64,000 nt of DNA from Pedobacter glucosidilyticus. Lineage in GTDB: Bacteria > Bacteroidota > Bacteroidia > Sphingobacteriales > Sphingobacteriaceae. The stretch spans positions 1 to 64,000 of the forward strand of contig NZ_DLHN01000006.1 in the NCBI RefSeq assembly GCF_002483235.1, in the 5' to 3' direction. This document shows positions 36,624 through 45,567 of this stretch, one piece after another. Within the stretch, counting starts at the first letter, position 1. Every line of letters begins with the position of its first letter. Below the pieces are notes generated by a model. It searched no databases. It worked only from the letters and a program-made list of their open reading frames with translations, and had not been told where the DNA came from. A program made the position numbers and the translations under genes.

Positions 36624-38279
36624 ATGTATCAACCTGTTAAACTTTTATTTGTCATTTTCTTCATCAGCTTTAACTTAGCCAGTCAAGCTCAGGATCATGA
36701 TTTGGCTATCATCCCAAAACCTTTTTCTTATGAAAAGGTAGCTGCTTCTTTTTTGGTTCATCAGGCTACAGCCATACAAACTGATGAGAAAAGTAATGCA
36801 CAAGCAGCTTATTACTTTCAAAATGAGGTTTTAAAAGCTACAGGATTAAGTTTAGGGATAAAAAAGTCTGCAACTCACCATGTCATCAGCTTTAAGCTAG
36901 TTCCGCTAAAAAGTAAAGAAAGCCATCTCTATCAAATAAAAATGACTGCCCAAAAGGTAGAAGTTATTGCGGCAACAGAAGAAGGTTTATTTAGAGGTGC
37001 TACTACTTTATTACACGTTTTAAAGCAATCTAAAAACGTTAACGGTGCTTACGCACTTTCTTGTTGGAATATGACAGATAAAGCTTTTTTCGAGTGGAGA
37101 GGTTTGATGTTGGATGAATCAAGACATTTTTTCGGTAAAGAAAAGGTGAAACAAATTTTAGATTGGATGGCTTTTTACAAGCTTAACAAGTTTCATTGGC
37201 ATTTAACAGACCAACCAGGCTGGCGTATAGAGATTAAAAAATATCCACGTTTAACAACCGTTGGTGGTGTAGGTAATTATAGCAACCCCAATGCTAAAGC
37301 TCAATATTATAGTCAAGAAGATATTAAAGAAATTATAGCTTATGCAGCCAATAGGTTTATAGAAGTTATTCCAGAAATAGATATGCCGGGTCATGCTACA
37401 GCGGCTAATTTAGCTTATCCTCAGTTTAGTGGTGGTGGTTCGCCTAAATATCCAGAGTTTACTTTTAACCCTGGCAAAGAAACAACTTACCAGTATCTTA
37501 CAGATATATTAAAAGAAGTAAATGTGTTGTTTCCATCGCAAAAATTACATATCGGTGCAGACGAAGTACATTTTGGAAATCAACATTGGAATGTGGATGC
37601 TGATGTTCAAAAATTAATGAAGGAAAAGAATTTTACCTCATTAAAAGAAGTAGAACATCATTTTTTATATAGGATGGGAGATAGCATCTTAAAAATGGAT
37701 AATGAGATTTTAGCTTGGGATGAGGTGGTAGATTCTAAATTGCCTACAGCGCAAACAACAATTTTTTGGTGGCGACATGATAAGCCAGAAATCCTGAAAC
37801 AAGCCTTAGCTAAAGGATTTAAGACAGTTTTATGTCCACGTTTACCTTTATATTTTGATTTTGTACAGGATGAAAAACACCAGATAGGGCGTAAATGGGA
37901 TGGTAAATTTGTAACTATAGAGCAGGTTTATCAGTTCCCTAGTCAAGATATTTTAGGTTTAGATGGTGCTGCAAAATTGGTGCAAGGTATACAAGCTAAT
38001 ATCTGGACAGAGTCTATCTCTACAGAAAATCACTTAGATTATATGCTTTTCCCAAGAATTACTGCTTTGGCAGAATCTGCATGGGTTAAGCCTGATGCTA
38101 AAGATTTCACGCTATTTAAACAGCGTTTAAACCTTCACTTAAAATACTTTGCAGAAGATAGCTTGTACTATTTTCATCCATTCTCTCCAGAGAAATTTCA
38201 AGAATTTCAAGGGCCAGTACAACGTAAAAAACAAAGTACCAGTACTGATGATTTAACCAAACAAGAAAAAGGCTTATAA
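36624..38279 (+). CDS. Beta-N-acetylhexosaminidase, GH20
   Basis: A 551-residue GH20 enzyme that removes terminal beta-GlcNAc or beta-GalNAc by substrate-assisted catalysis. It has a signal peptide (to LASQAQ), an N-terminal GH20b domain (about 25-155) and a TIM barrel with FEWRGLMLDESRHFFGKEKV, HWHLTDQPGWR and the catalytic Asp-Glu pair in LHIGADEVHFGN near residue 311. Its presence suggests that the target glycan contains N-acetylhexosamine. The stop codon shares a base with the next start. Confidence 0.92.
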   Translation: MYQPVKLLFVIFFISFNLASQAQDHDLAIIPKPFSYEKVAASFLVHQATAIQTDEKSNAQAAYYFQNEVLKATGLSLGIKKSATHHVISFKLVPLKSKESHLYQIKMTAQKVEVIAATEEGLFRGATTLLHVLKQSKNVNGAYALSCWNMTDKAFFEWRGLMLDESRHFFGKEKVKQILDWMAFYKLNKFHWHLTDQPGWRIEIKKYPRLTTVGGVGNYSNPNAKAQYYSQEDIKEIIAYAANRFIEVIPEIDMPGHATAANLAYPQFSGGGSPKYPEFTFNPGKETTYQYLTDILKEVNVLFPSQKLHIGADEVHFGNQHWNVDADVQKLMKEKNFTSLKEVEHHFLYRMGDSILKMDNEILAWDEVVDSKLPTAQTTIFWWRHDKPEILKQALAKGFKTVLCPRLPLYFDFVQDEKHQIGRKWDGKFVTIEQVYQFPSQDILGLDGAAKLVQGIQANIWTESISTENHLDYMLFPRITALAESAWVKPDAKDFTLFKQRLNLHLKYFAEDSLYYFHPFSPEKFQEFQGPVQRKKQSTSTDDLTKQEKGL

Positions 38280-38923
38280 TGTCTAAAAAGATTAACATTT
38301 CAGAAGTTCAGCATATCAATTTTTTAAACGATATAAGCTTGGTTTCATCAGTTTTAAATCAAGAAAAAAAGCACAAAATAAGTGAGACTTTTTGGCCAAA
38401 CCTAGCATATAAAGGCACATGTGATGTTTCTGTTTTGTACACTGCCGATATGCTTGCACTAAGATTTGAAGTGCAAGAGAATGACTTTTTAGCTCGTTAC
38501 ATAAACCCAAACGAGCCTGTTTATGAAGATAGTTGTGTGGAGTTTTTTTTAGCTTTTGATGATAGTGGTTATTATAATTTCGAATTTAACAGTAACGGAG
38601 CTTGTTTAGCCCAGTTTGGTACAAGTAAATATGATAGAAGATTTATATTAGCTGCTGATCTTCGTAAAATAAAAATTCAGAAAAGCTTTAGGCAAAATCA
38701 AAATAGCGAACTTTCGTATAGTTGGGAGCTTACCATAGTATTACCTCTAACCGTTTTTACTCATCATCAATTAAAAACTTTAAAAGGGAAATGCTGCAAA
38801 GCAAATTTCTATAAATGTGGAGATGATTTAAAGCATCCTCATTTTCTTTGTTGGAATAAAGTAGAAAATCATGAACCTAATTTTCATTTACCGGCCTATT
38901 TTGGCGAGCTGATTTTTGAATAG
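38279..38923 (+). CDS. CBM9-like carbohydrate-binding protein
   Basis: A 214-residue protein resembling the carbohydrate-binding family 9-like group. The region YEDSCVEFFLAFDDSGYYNFEF-like (about 80-105) is the hallmark, and the rest is beta-rich. No signal peptide is visible, so it may act inside the cell or the true start may differ. The ATG overlaps the GH20 stop by one base (TAATG), which implies translational coupling. It closes the polysaccharide region. Confidence 0.7.
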   Translation: MSKKINISEVQHINFLNDISLVSSVLNQEKKHKISETFWPNLAYKGTCDVSVLYTADMLALRFEVQENDFLARYINPNEPVYEDSCVEFFLAFDDSGYYNFEFNSNGACLAQFGTSKYDRRFILAADLRKIKIQKSFRQNQNSELSYSWELTIVLPLTVFTHHQLKTLKGKCCKANFYKCGDDLKHPHFLCWNKVENHEPNFHLPAYFGELIFE

Positions 38924-39098
38924 CAAATAGACCCTATATAAAGCTACACATAACCAGTAACCTAAAAATTGTATATGTATTTATGTAGATGATGATGGCT
39001 TAATATCTGTTTTAAAATTAATAGGTATACATATTGCTGTAGATGAGTTATAAAAAAACCTGAATAAAGCTTGTTTCAGATTTGAACTCATCCCAACT

Positions 39099-39764
39099 AT
39101 GATAAATATTATACTTGCAGAAAATCATCATACTGTTAGGAATACTTTAAAAAATTTATTAGAAAAAGATGCTGATTTAAAAATTGTAGCAGATACAGCA
39201 TTTGGAAATGAATTGCTTAACCTGCTTAAAACCGGGTGTATAGCTGATATATTATTAGTAAACATCAATAAAATCGATATTGAAGGGTTAAGTTTAATAA
39301 AATTAATTAAGCAACAATATCCTCATCTTTCTATCATTATGCTTTCTGTTATAGATAATGAAGAATTTATAATAGCATTTTTTAAAGAAGGTATATCAGC
39401 CTATTTATTCAAAGATATAGAACCATTAGAATTAAAATTTGCTATAAAACATGTTCATAGCGGTCAAAGGTACATCTGCTCAGAGTTTTCATTAAGTTTA
39501 TTAGATAAGTTCACACGTTTATCTAAGCAAGAGAAAGACAAAAACTTAAAACATAATTTTTCTTCCAGAGAAATCGAAATCTTACGTCTTATTGCAGACG
39601 GTTTTACCAATCAAGAAATTTCTAATAAGCTTTTCATCAGCAAAAGAACGATAGAGGGTTATAGGCAAAACCTTATTCAAAAAACCAAAGTAAAAAATAC
39701 AGCAGCCCTTGTTAAATACGCCTTTTTAAACGGAATTTTAAATGAACAGAGGTCTTCTCTTTAA
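39099..39764 (+). CDS. LuxR/NarL-type response regulator with degenerate receiver
   Basis: 221 residues. The N-terminal receiver domain (1-120) keeps the fold and the conserved Lys (AYLFKDIEP), but the phospho-acceptor Asp is Asn55 (ILLVNINK) and the acidic pair is Glu8-Asn9. The C-terminal LuxR-type helix-turn-helix (about 150-210) is intact (SSREIEILRLIADGFTNQEI then KRTIEGYRQNLI). It should bind DNA without ordinary phosphorylation control. No histidine kinase is nearby. Whether it regulates the adjacent polysaccharide locus is unknown. Confidence 0.88.
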   Translation: MINIILAENHHTVRNTLKNLLEKDADLKIVADTAFGNELLNLLKTGCIADILLVNINKIDIEGLSLIKLIKQQYPHLSIIMLSVIDNEEFIIAFFKEGISAYLFKDIEPLELKFAIKHVHSGQRYICSEFSLSLLDKFTRLSKQEKDKNLKHNFSSREIEILRLIADGFTNQEISNKLFISKRTIEGYRQNLIQKTKVKNTAALVKYAFLNGILNEQRSSL

Positions 39765-39880
39765 ATTGAATAGTATTTTTATCATCATAATTGGAGATTT
39801 TAGAGCTATTATTTTTTAATTTGGTGAGGTATTATTACCCAAGTTAGTTCGAGCTTATATCTCGGATTGTTACAAAAACA

Positions 39881-39912
39881 AAACGCCCAGTTCAATTAAG
39901 AACTGGGCGTTT
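39881..39912. terminator. Bidirectional terminator
   Basis: AAACGCCCAGTT (39881-39892) and AACTGGGCGTTT (39901-39912) form a perfect 12-bp stem around an 8-nt loop, between the convergent response regulator and XRE remnant. Confidence 0.8.
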
Positions 39913-39915
39913 CTG

Positions 39916-40189
39916 TTAATGAGCGAAAGCTTTTTTTGTCCTGTTGTAAGCCAGCGCCATATCAATAAAATAATATACTTTGTCTTTTTCCTCGCTGGGC
40001 AAGGCTTCAATATCTTCCATCCTGCGCACTAAATTCTTATCCATAATCAAATGATCAGATTGCCCGATCAGGTAATCCACGGTAACATTCAACGCATCGG
40101 CAATCTTGGCAGCCACGTCAATAGAAGGGGTGATTTTCAGACTTTCTTAAACGGTTACCTAATATGTTGCTTAACTCATTCTCGAGGAC
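39916..40189 (-). pseudogene. Broken XRE-family regulator
   Basis: The C-terminal part reads ITPSIDVAAKIADALNVTVD and on to KKAFAH, the usual second half of a Bacteroidetes XRE repressor. The N-terminal part survives in another frame as ENELSNILGNRLRKS (40189 down to about 40135). Roughly 30 residues containing the recognition helix are missing at the junction, the two halves are out of frame, and an in-frame stop lies just upstream of the second half. A GTG inside the second half could start a 66-residue remnant, but without a DNA-binding motif. I judge it a deletion pseudogene. Confidence 0.7.
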
Positions 40190-40217
40190 TTACCTATTTT
40201 TAAATTCTATATTAATT

Positions 40218-43200
40218 TTACCTTTTCACAATCAATATTCTGGTTATTGTTTCTTGATTGCCTACTAATTTGATTAAATAGCTTGATGATGGTAAATCTT
40301 TTACTTCTAATGTGGTCTCCGAGGCTTTTGATAATACTTCCTTTTTCTGTATTAATCTACCGTTTAAGTCTATTAGTTCTATGCTGATAAACTTTCCTGC
40401 CTCAAATACTATATTCACTAAATCTGTACTTGGATTTGGATAGATTGTTACTTTTGAATCATTTGCTAATGCTACTTTCGCACTTCTTATCCCTAACTCT
40501 TCTCTAGCTCCATCTAAATCTACCTGTACCAATTTGTAATAATTATCTCCACTTTTTGGTGTTCTGTCTGTATAGTTATATAAGCTGCGTTGAGTGGTTG
40601 TTTCATTTCCTTTTATTGTACTTAACAATACAAAGTTTTGTCCGTCTGTTGATTTTGATATTTCGAAATAATCATTGCTTTGTTCTGCAAAGGTATCCCA
40701 CGTTAACAATACTGTTCTGTCTGTTTGTAATTTAGCTGAGTATTGGTTTAAAGTTACTGGTAATGTTACTCCAACTACAATATTAAAAATAGCAGTAATT
40801 GTTCCTCCACTTCCATCGTTTGCAATTACATCTATACTAATTGTACCAATATTCGCATTTAATGGTGTGCCAGAGAATGTTCTTGTTGCCCCATCAAAAC
40901 TTAACCACGTTGGTAAAGTTCCACCACCATTTAATTGTGCCGTGTAGGTTAAAGTTGTTCCCGCATCTACATCATTAAATGTATTATCTGCAAATTGGAA
41001 GTTGAATAATTGATCTTCTGTTGCGTTTTGATTCGCGATAGGGTTGGCAACCGTTGGGGCATTGTTTACTCTAGTTACTGTTAAGGTATACGTTTTTGTT
41101 GTTGTTCCATCTTGTGCGGTTACTACTATTGTAATGGTATTTGCTCCTACTGTTAAGGCTATAGCTCCTGAGGGACTGCCGCTGGCAACTGCTGTTCCAT
41201 TTACTGTGATTGTTGCATTCGGCTCTGCCCTAGTTGGTGTAACCGTGATGCTTGTGGTTGCGTTTGCTACACTAGCTGTGTAAGCTAACGTTCCTGCGTC
41301 AAATGTAGGTGAAATTGCTCCTGCTGTAGTAGTTAAAGCAGATAAGTTGGCATCAGTTGATGTTACTATCATCGTAATCACACTACTGGTTGCCGTAGCA
41401 GTTGAAGCACAAGGGTCATTACTCGTTAACACACAAGTAATGATATCACCGTTTTCTAAAGCGGCATCGGTGTAGGTAACACTATTGCTGCCCACATTGT
41501 TATTATTTTTTTTCCATTGATAAGCTGGTGTGCTTCCCCCATTGGTAGGTGTAGCTGTAAAAGTTACAGCTGTACCCGTTGTAATGCTATTGCCTGGATT
41601 AGCAGCAATAGTTACTGAAGGCGTTACTAGCGGCTGGGAGCTTGTCATTACTCTATTGCTTATGCCATTATCAGCTACAGCCACAAATAAATCATTGCCG
41701 TAGGTTACTGAAGCCCAAGAATTATCTGCTGCTGAGGTCCGGATTGTCCAAGTAATCCCATCGGGGCTGGTCATTACTCTATTGCCTGTGCCAGTACTAG
41801 ACACTGCCACAAATAACCCATTGCCGTAAGTTACGGAATTCCAACCATTATTTGCTGCCGAGGTGCGGCTTGTCCAAGTAATCCCATCGGGGCTGGTCAT
41901 TACCCGATTGCCTGTACCAGAACCTGCTACAGCCACAAATAACCCATTGCCGTAGGTTACGGAAAACCATAGATTATTAGCTGCCGAGGTTCGGCTTGTC
42001 CACGTAATCCCATCGGGGCTGGTCATTACCCTATTGCCTGTGCCATCTGCAGCTACAGCCACAAATAAACCGTTGCCGTAGGTTACGGACCACCATTGAT
42101 TATCAGCTGCCGAGGTACGGCTTGTCCAAGTAATCCCATCGGGGCTGGTCATTACTCTATTGCCTGTACCGTTTGCAGCTACAGCCACAAATAACCCATT
42201 GCCGTAGGTTATGGAATACCATTGATTATTAGCTGCCGAGGTTCGACTTGTCCAAGTAATCCCATCTGGGCTGGTCATTACTCTATTGCCTGTACCATCT
42301 GCAGATACAGCCACAAATAACCCATTGCCGTAGGTTACAGAAGTCCAAGCATTATCTGCTGCTGAGGCTCGGCTTGTCCAAATAATACCATCGGGGCTGG
42401 TCATTACTCTATTGCCTGTGCCACTACCAGCCACAGCTACATATAAACCATTACCGTAGGTAACGGAATTCCAAAAATTATTTGCCGCTGGGGTGCGGCT
42501 TGTCCAGGTGGTGCCTGCTGGGCAAGGAAAAGTTACCGCCATTGTAACCCCAGTACTTGTTGCTTTTGTAGGCGAAGCGCAAGCGTCGTTACTCGTTAAC
42601 TCACAAGTAATGATGTCACCGTTTTCTAAAGCTGCATCGGTGTAGGTAACACTATTGCTACCTACATTGTTATTATTTTTTTTCCATTGATAAGCTGGTG
42701 TAGTACCCCCATTGGTAGGTGTAGCTGTAAAAGTTACAGCTGTACCCGTTGTAATGCTATTACCAGAATTAGCAGCAATAGTTACTGAAGGCGTTACCAA
42801 TGGCGGGGAGCTTGTCATTACTCTGTTGTCTGTGCCAGTAGTAGACACAGCCACAAATAACCCATTTCCGTAGGTTACAGAATTCCATTCATTATTTACT
42901 GCCGAGGTTCGGATGGTCCAAGTTATCCCATCAGAGCTGGTCATTACTCTATTGCCTGTACCAGTAGAAGATACAGCCACAAATAAACCATCGCCGTAGG
43001 TTACGGAATACCATTCATTATTTGCTGCCGAGGTGCGGATTGTCCAGATAATCCCATCGGTGCTGGTCATTACCCTATTGCCTGTGCCAGTACCAGCCAC
43101 AGCCACAAATACACCATTGCCGTAGGTTACGGAATTCCATTCATTATTTGCTGCCGAGGTTCGGATGGTCCAAGTTATCCCATCGGGGCTGGTCATTACT

Positions 43201-43784
43201 CTATTGCCTGTGCCAGACCATGACACAGCCACAAATAAGCCATTGCCATAAGTTACGGAATACCAACTATTATTTGCTGCGGAGGTGCGGATTGTCCAGG
43301 TAATCCCATCGGGGCTGGTCATTACTCGATTGCCTGTACCAGATTCAGCCACGGCCACAAATAAACCATTGCCGTAGGTTACGGAAGTCCATTGATTATC
43401 TGTTGCTGAGGTTCGGCTTGTCCAGGTAACCCCATCGGGGCTGGTCATTACTCGATTGCCTGTGCCAGTATATGCCACAGCCACAAATAAACCATTGCCA
43501 TAGGTTACAGAAGTCCATTGATTATCTGCAGCCGAGGTTCGGCTTGTCCAAGTAATCCCATCGGGGCTGGTCATTACTCTATTGCCTGTGCCACTAAATG
43601 CCACAGCCACAAATAAGCCATTGCCGTAGGTTACGGAATTCCAATTATTATCTGCTGCGGAGGTGCGGATTGACCAAGTGGTACCGGCAGGGCATTGTGC
43701 CTGCGCTACTTCCCATAAAAAGAAGCCACATAAAAGGGTAAGAAATGAGCGGCGAAGTGTTTGGTTTTCTAATAGTTTTTTCAT
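40218..43784 (-). CDS. Giant secreted repeat protein: two seven-repeat blocks, Ig-like modules, T9SS tail
   Basis: 1188 residues. Signal peptide (1-30, ending EVAQAQ), then block 1 (31-325) of seven repeats of 42 residues, an Ig-like module (326-420), block 2 (421-715) of seven more repeats, a second near-identical Ig-like module (to about 810), a cadherin-like beta-sandwich (about 812-905), a CADG/putative-Ig domain (906-1003), an FN3-like module, and a T9SS type A sorting domain (from about 1110, ending ILIVKR). Each repeat contains SVTYGNGLFVAV and GTGNRVMTSPDG. Seven repeats per block suggests two seven-bladed propellers. Function is unknown; surface binding or adhesion is plausible. Confidence 0.85.
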   Translation of the reverse strand: MKKLLENQTLRRSFLTLLCGFFLWEVAQAQCPAGTTWSIRTSAADNNWNSVTYGNGLFVAVAFSGTGNRVMTSPDGITWTSRTSAADNQWTSVTYGNGLFVAVAYTGTGNRVMTSPDGVTWTSRTSATDNQWTSVTYGNGLFVAVAESGTGNRVMTSPDGITWTIRTSAANNSWYSVTYGNGLFVAVSWSGTGNRVMTSPDGITWTIRTSAANNEWNSVTYGNGVFVAVAGTGTGNRVMTSTDGIIWTIRTSAANNEWYSVTYGDGLFVAVSSTGTGNRVMTSSDGITWTIRTSAVNNEWNSVTYGNGLFVAVSTTGTDNRVMTSSPPLVTPSVTIAANSGNSITTGTAVTFTATPTNGGTTPAYQWKKNNNNVGSNSVTYTDAALENGDIITCELTSNDACASPTKATSTGVTMAVTFPCPAGTTWTSRTPAANNFWNSVTYGNGLYVAVAGSGTGNRVMTSPDGIIWTSRASAADNAWTSVTYGNGLFVAVSADGTGNRVMTSPDGITWTSRTSAANNQWYSITYGNGLFVAVAANGTGNRVMTSPDGITWTSRTSAADNQWWSVTYGNGLFVAVAADGTGNRVMTSPDGITWTSRTSAANNLWFSVTYGNGLFVAVAGSGTGNRVMTSPDGITWTSRTSAANNGWNSVTYGNGLFVAVSSTGTGNRVMTSPDGITWTIRTSAADNSWASVTYGNDLFVAVADNGISNRVMTSSQPLVTPSVTIAANPGNSITTGTAVTFTATPTNGGSTPAYQWKKNNNNVGSNSVTYTDAALENGDIITCVLTSNDPCASTATATSSVITMIVTSTDANLSALTTTAGAISPTFDAGTLAYTASVANATTSITVTPTRAEPNATITVNGTAVASGSPSGAIALTVGANTITIVVTAQDGTTTKTYTLTVTRVNNAPTVANPIANQNATEDQLFNFQFADNTFNDVDAGTTLTYTAQLNGGGTLPTWLSFDGATRTFSGTPLNANIGTISIDVIANDGSGGTITAIFNIVVGVTLPVTLNQYSAKLQTDRTVLLTWDTFAEQSNDYFEISKSTDGQNFVLLSTIKGNETTTQRSLYNYTDRTPKSGDNYYKLVQVDLDGAREELGIRSAKVALANDSKVTIYPNPSTDLVNIVFEAGKFISIELIDLNGRLIQKKEVLSKASETTLEVKDLPSSSYLIKLVGNQETITRILIVKR
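41640..42524 (-). repeat. Seven-unit 126-bp repeat block 2
   Basis: Encodes residues 421-715. Seven units of 42 codons (the first has 4 extra residues, the last is 3 short), nearly identical except at fixed positions. Confidence 0.9.
42810..43694 (-). repeat. Seven-unit 126-bp repeat block 1
   Basis: Encodes residues 31-325, with the same unit structure as 41640-42524 and also opening with CPAGTTW. The two blocks plus their Ig-like linkers look like an internal duplication. Confidence 0.9.
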
Positions 43785-43800
43785 TTAAAAAAAATTAAAT

Positions 43801-44149
43801 TTAGATAGGGATGTTAAGAAATGTATAATTTTGTGCCGTACTTCCTGTTGTAGTTACACTTGTTCCTCCTGTTGTGGAGCCTGGCATTACCATGGTTGCT
43901 TCCATGATTACTCATTGGAATGGCTTTAGAGCCGCCAATGGTGATAGATGTGGGGTTATTTAAATTTGTAATTGTTACTAGTGTGCCAACTGAACCTGTT
44001 GTCGGTGTAAAATTGGTGATGGTTGGGGCTTGTGCTAATGCTCTTGTTAATTGGAATGTCAATGAAATAAAAAAGAATACACAAGTTAAATGTTTTACAC
44101 GCTTTAAATTAACAATAAGTAAATTGAGAAGAGGGTAAAGATGTTGCAT
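43801..44149 (-). pseudogene. Frameshifted IPT/TIG-domain secreted protein fragment
   Basis: Opens with a hydrophobic signal-like segment and APTITNFTPTTGSVGTLVT, the start of an IPT/TIG domain (Ig-like, found in surface proteins). Reading frame 1 then degenerates into HGNARLHNRRNKCNYN. A shifted frame continues correctly with ATMVMPGSTTGGTSVTTTG and NYTFLNIPI to a TAA at 43801-43803. A single indel near SNHG therefore broke the gene, and even the repaired product lacks anything after one IPT domain. It stands 17 bp upstream of the repeat protein and may be the lost front of a related surface-protein gene. Confidence 0.7.
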
Positions 44150-44632
44150 GCTTTGATGAATTTATTAGTAGATAGATTTTTAGTTCGTAAATAGTATAAG
44201 GGCTAAAACTAAACGTATATAAAACGGCAAAATTAAAATTTAGCTAAAAAGGCGGTTAACGATATTGAAAAGGCGATTTTTACCGCCTTTTTTTGTTTAT
44301 TATGCAAAAAAACGAATCGTTAAAAATTACCATTCACTACCATTCAGGTACCATCCTTAGAGCGATACTGCTAATATAAGGTTATTAGATTACTATTTTC
44401 GGCTTAAAATGCGATTTAAAAGGCATTTAATGAGAGTTTAAAACAAATAATTTTATCAAACCTTATTCTTATTTTAATAATTGATTAATAATGAGTTAAC
44501 TAAAATTCAAAAAAATGGGCTATCTATTGTCTAGAGAATCTATTCATTACTTATGGTTGTTGTGCGCTAGTATGATTACCGCTTTACAACCATTTTTTTA
44601 GCTATAAAAGTGTAATTTTTGATCGTTTTAAT
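44150..44632. other. Gene-free AT-rich stretch
   Basis: No plausible gene on either strand. It contains one hairpin: AAAAGGCGGT at 44247-44256 pairs with ACCGCCTTTT at 44282-44291 across a 25-nt loop, followed by a T-run, so it could terminate plus-strand transcription. Otherwise I see nothing. Confidence 0.6.
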
Positions 44633-44669
44633 TAAAAAAAAAGCCTACAATCATTTGATTTGCAGGCTT
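44633..44669 (-). terminator. Terminator of tRNA-Ser
   Basis: AAGCCTACAA (44641-44650) pairs with TTGCAGGCTT (44660-44669) with one mismatch. On the minus strand it ends in a run of nine T, 27 nt past the tRNA 3' end. Confidence 0.8.
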
Positions 44670-44695
44670 CAAGTAGTTTTTGATATGCTTATCCG

Positions 44696-44780
44696 CGGAG
44701 AGTGAGGGATTCGAACCCCCGGACCTGTTACAGTCAACAGTTTTCAAGACTGCCGCAATCGACCACTCTGCCAACTCTCC
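44696..44780 (-). tRNA. tRNA-Ser (UGA)
   Basis: An 85-nt class II cloverleaf with a long variable arm. The anticodon loop CTTGAAA gives UGA, the acceptor stem is GGAGAGT/ACTCTCC with discriminator G, and the T-loop is GGTTCGAATCC. CCA is not encoded. Confidence 0.95.
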
Positions 44781-44883
44781 GCCGCAAAAGTACAAAAGCT
44801 ATGGCTTTACGCAAATTTAATTTTAACTATTTTTTAATGTATTGATAATCTTATAGATAAAGTCTAAAAATCGAAATTTAAAC

Positions 44884-45567
44884 TTAATGACAGATAGCTC
44901 CTTCACTTAAAACCGGACTTAAAAAGGGGATATTTAAATTAGCGCCTCTTAAAATAAGCCATAATCCCATCAAAAGCATAAACCAAGGAAGGGTATTGTT
45001 AATGGCTTTTCTTAAACTAGGTTTAGCAAAATCAAAACCTAAGGTAGCTATAAGCATCAACGGGAGAGTTCCTAAACCAAAGAAAAACATAAATAAAGAA
45101 GATTGCGTAGCGCTGCTGGTATTTAAAGCGGTAGCAAGGGCTAAATACACAAATCCGCATGGTAAAAAACCGTTTAGCATCCCAATTATAAAATGCCCGC
45201 TTTTAAATTTTATAGCTTTAATTATCAGCGATTGTACAGGATTGAAACTGTTTAGGTTATTAAAACCAATTTTAGTATTTAATCTAGGAATAAGCTGAGT
45301 AAGTGCTGCAATAAGTATCAAAACTCCACTGATGATACTTAGGCTTTGTTGGAAGCCTGCAATCCATAGTTGTTTGCCCAATAAGCCTATCAACAAGCCT
45401 AAAAAAGCATAAGAAATGGCTCTCCCTAAATTATAGCTAAGTTTTTCAAGTATTAAAGCTGTTTTATTGGTGTTACTTGGTATAGCAAAAGCCAATGGAC
45501 CACACATACCAACACAGTGCCAACTACCCAATAAACCTATAATAAAGGCTAATTGTAAATGGTTCAT
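44884..45567 (-). CDS. TauE/SafE-like membrane protein of the cbb3 locus
   Basis: A 227-residue inner-membrane protein with about six helices, beginning LAFIIGLLGSWHCVGMCGPL. The conserved HCxxMCGP motif is typical of the sulfite exporter TauE/SafE (UreH-like) members encoded in cbb3 oxidase loci. The paired cysteines and His suggest a metal or redox role, with copper delivery to the oxidase often proposed, but this is not established. It overlaps fixH by 4 bp and is the last gene of the cluster. Confidence 0.8.
   Translation of the reverse strand: MNHLQLAFIIGLLGSWHCVGMCGPLAFAIPSNTNKTALILEKLSYNLGRAISYAFLGLLIGLLGKQLWIAGFQQSLSIISGVLILIAALTQLIPRLNTKIGFNNLNSFNPVQSLIIKAIKFKSGHFIIGMLNGFLPCGFVYLALATALNTSSATQSSLFMFFFGLGTLPLMLIATLGFDFAKPSLRKAINNTLPWFMLLMGLWLILRGANLNIPFLSPVLSEGAICH

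Noticed and set aside
40675..41283. Plus-strand reading frames opposite the repeat protein
   Set aside because: They are shadows of the minus-strand gene; their apparent valine-rich proteins mirror its Thr/Asn-rich codons.
40218..43784. A diversity-generating retroelement as the source of repeat variation
   Set aside because: No reverse transcriptase or template repeat is in the window, and variable codons include changes (for example to TGG and GAA) not explained by adenine-directed mutation alone.
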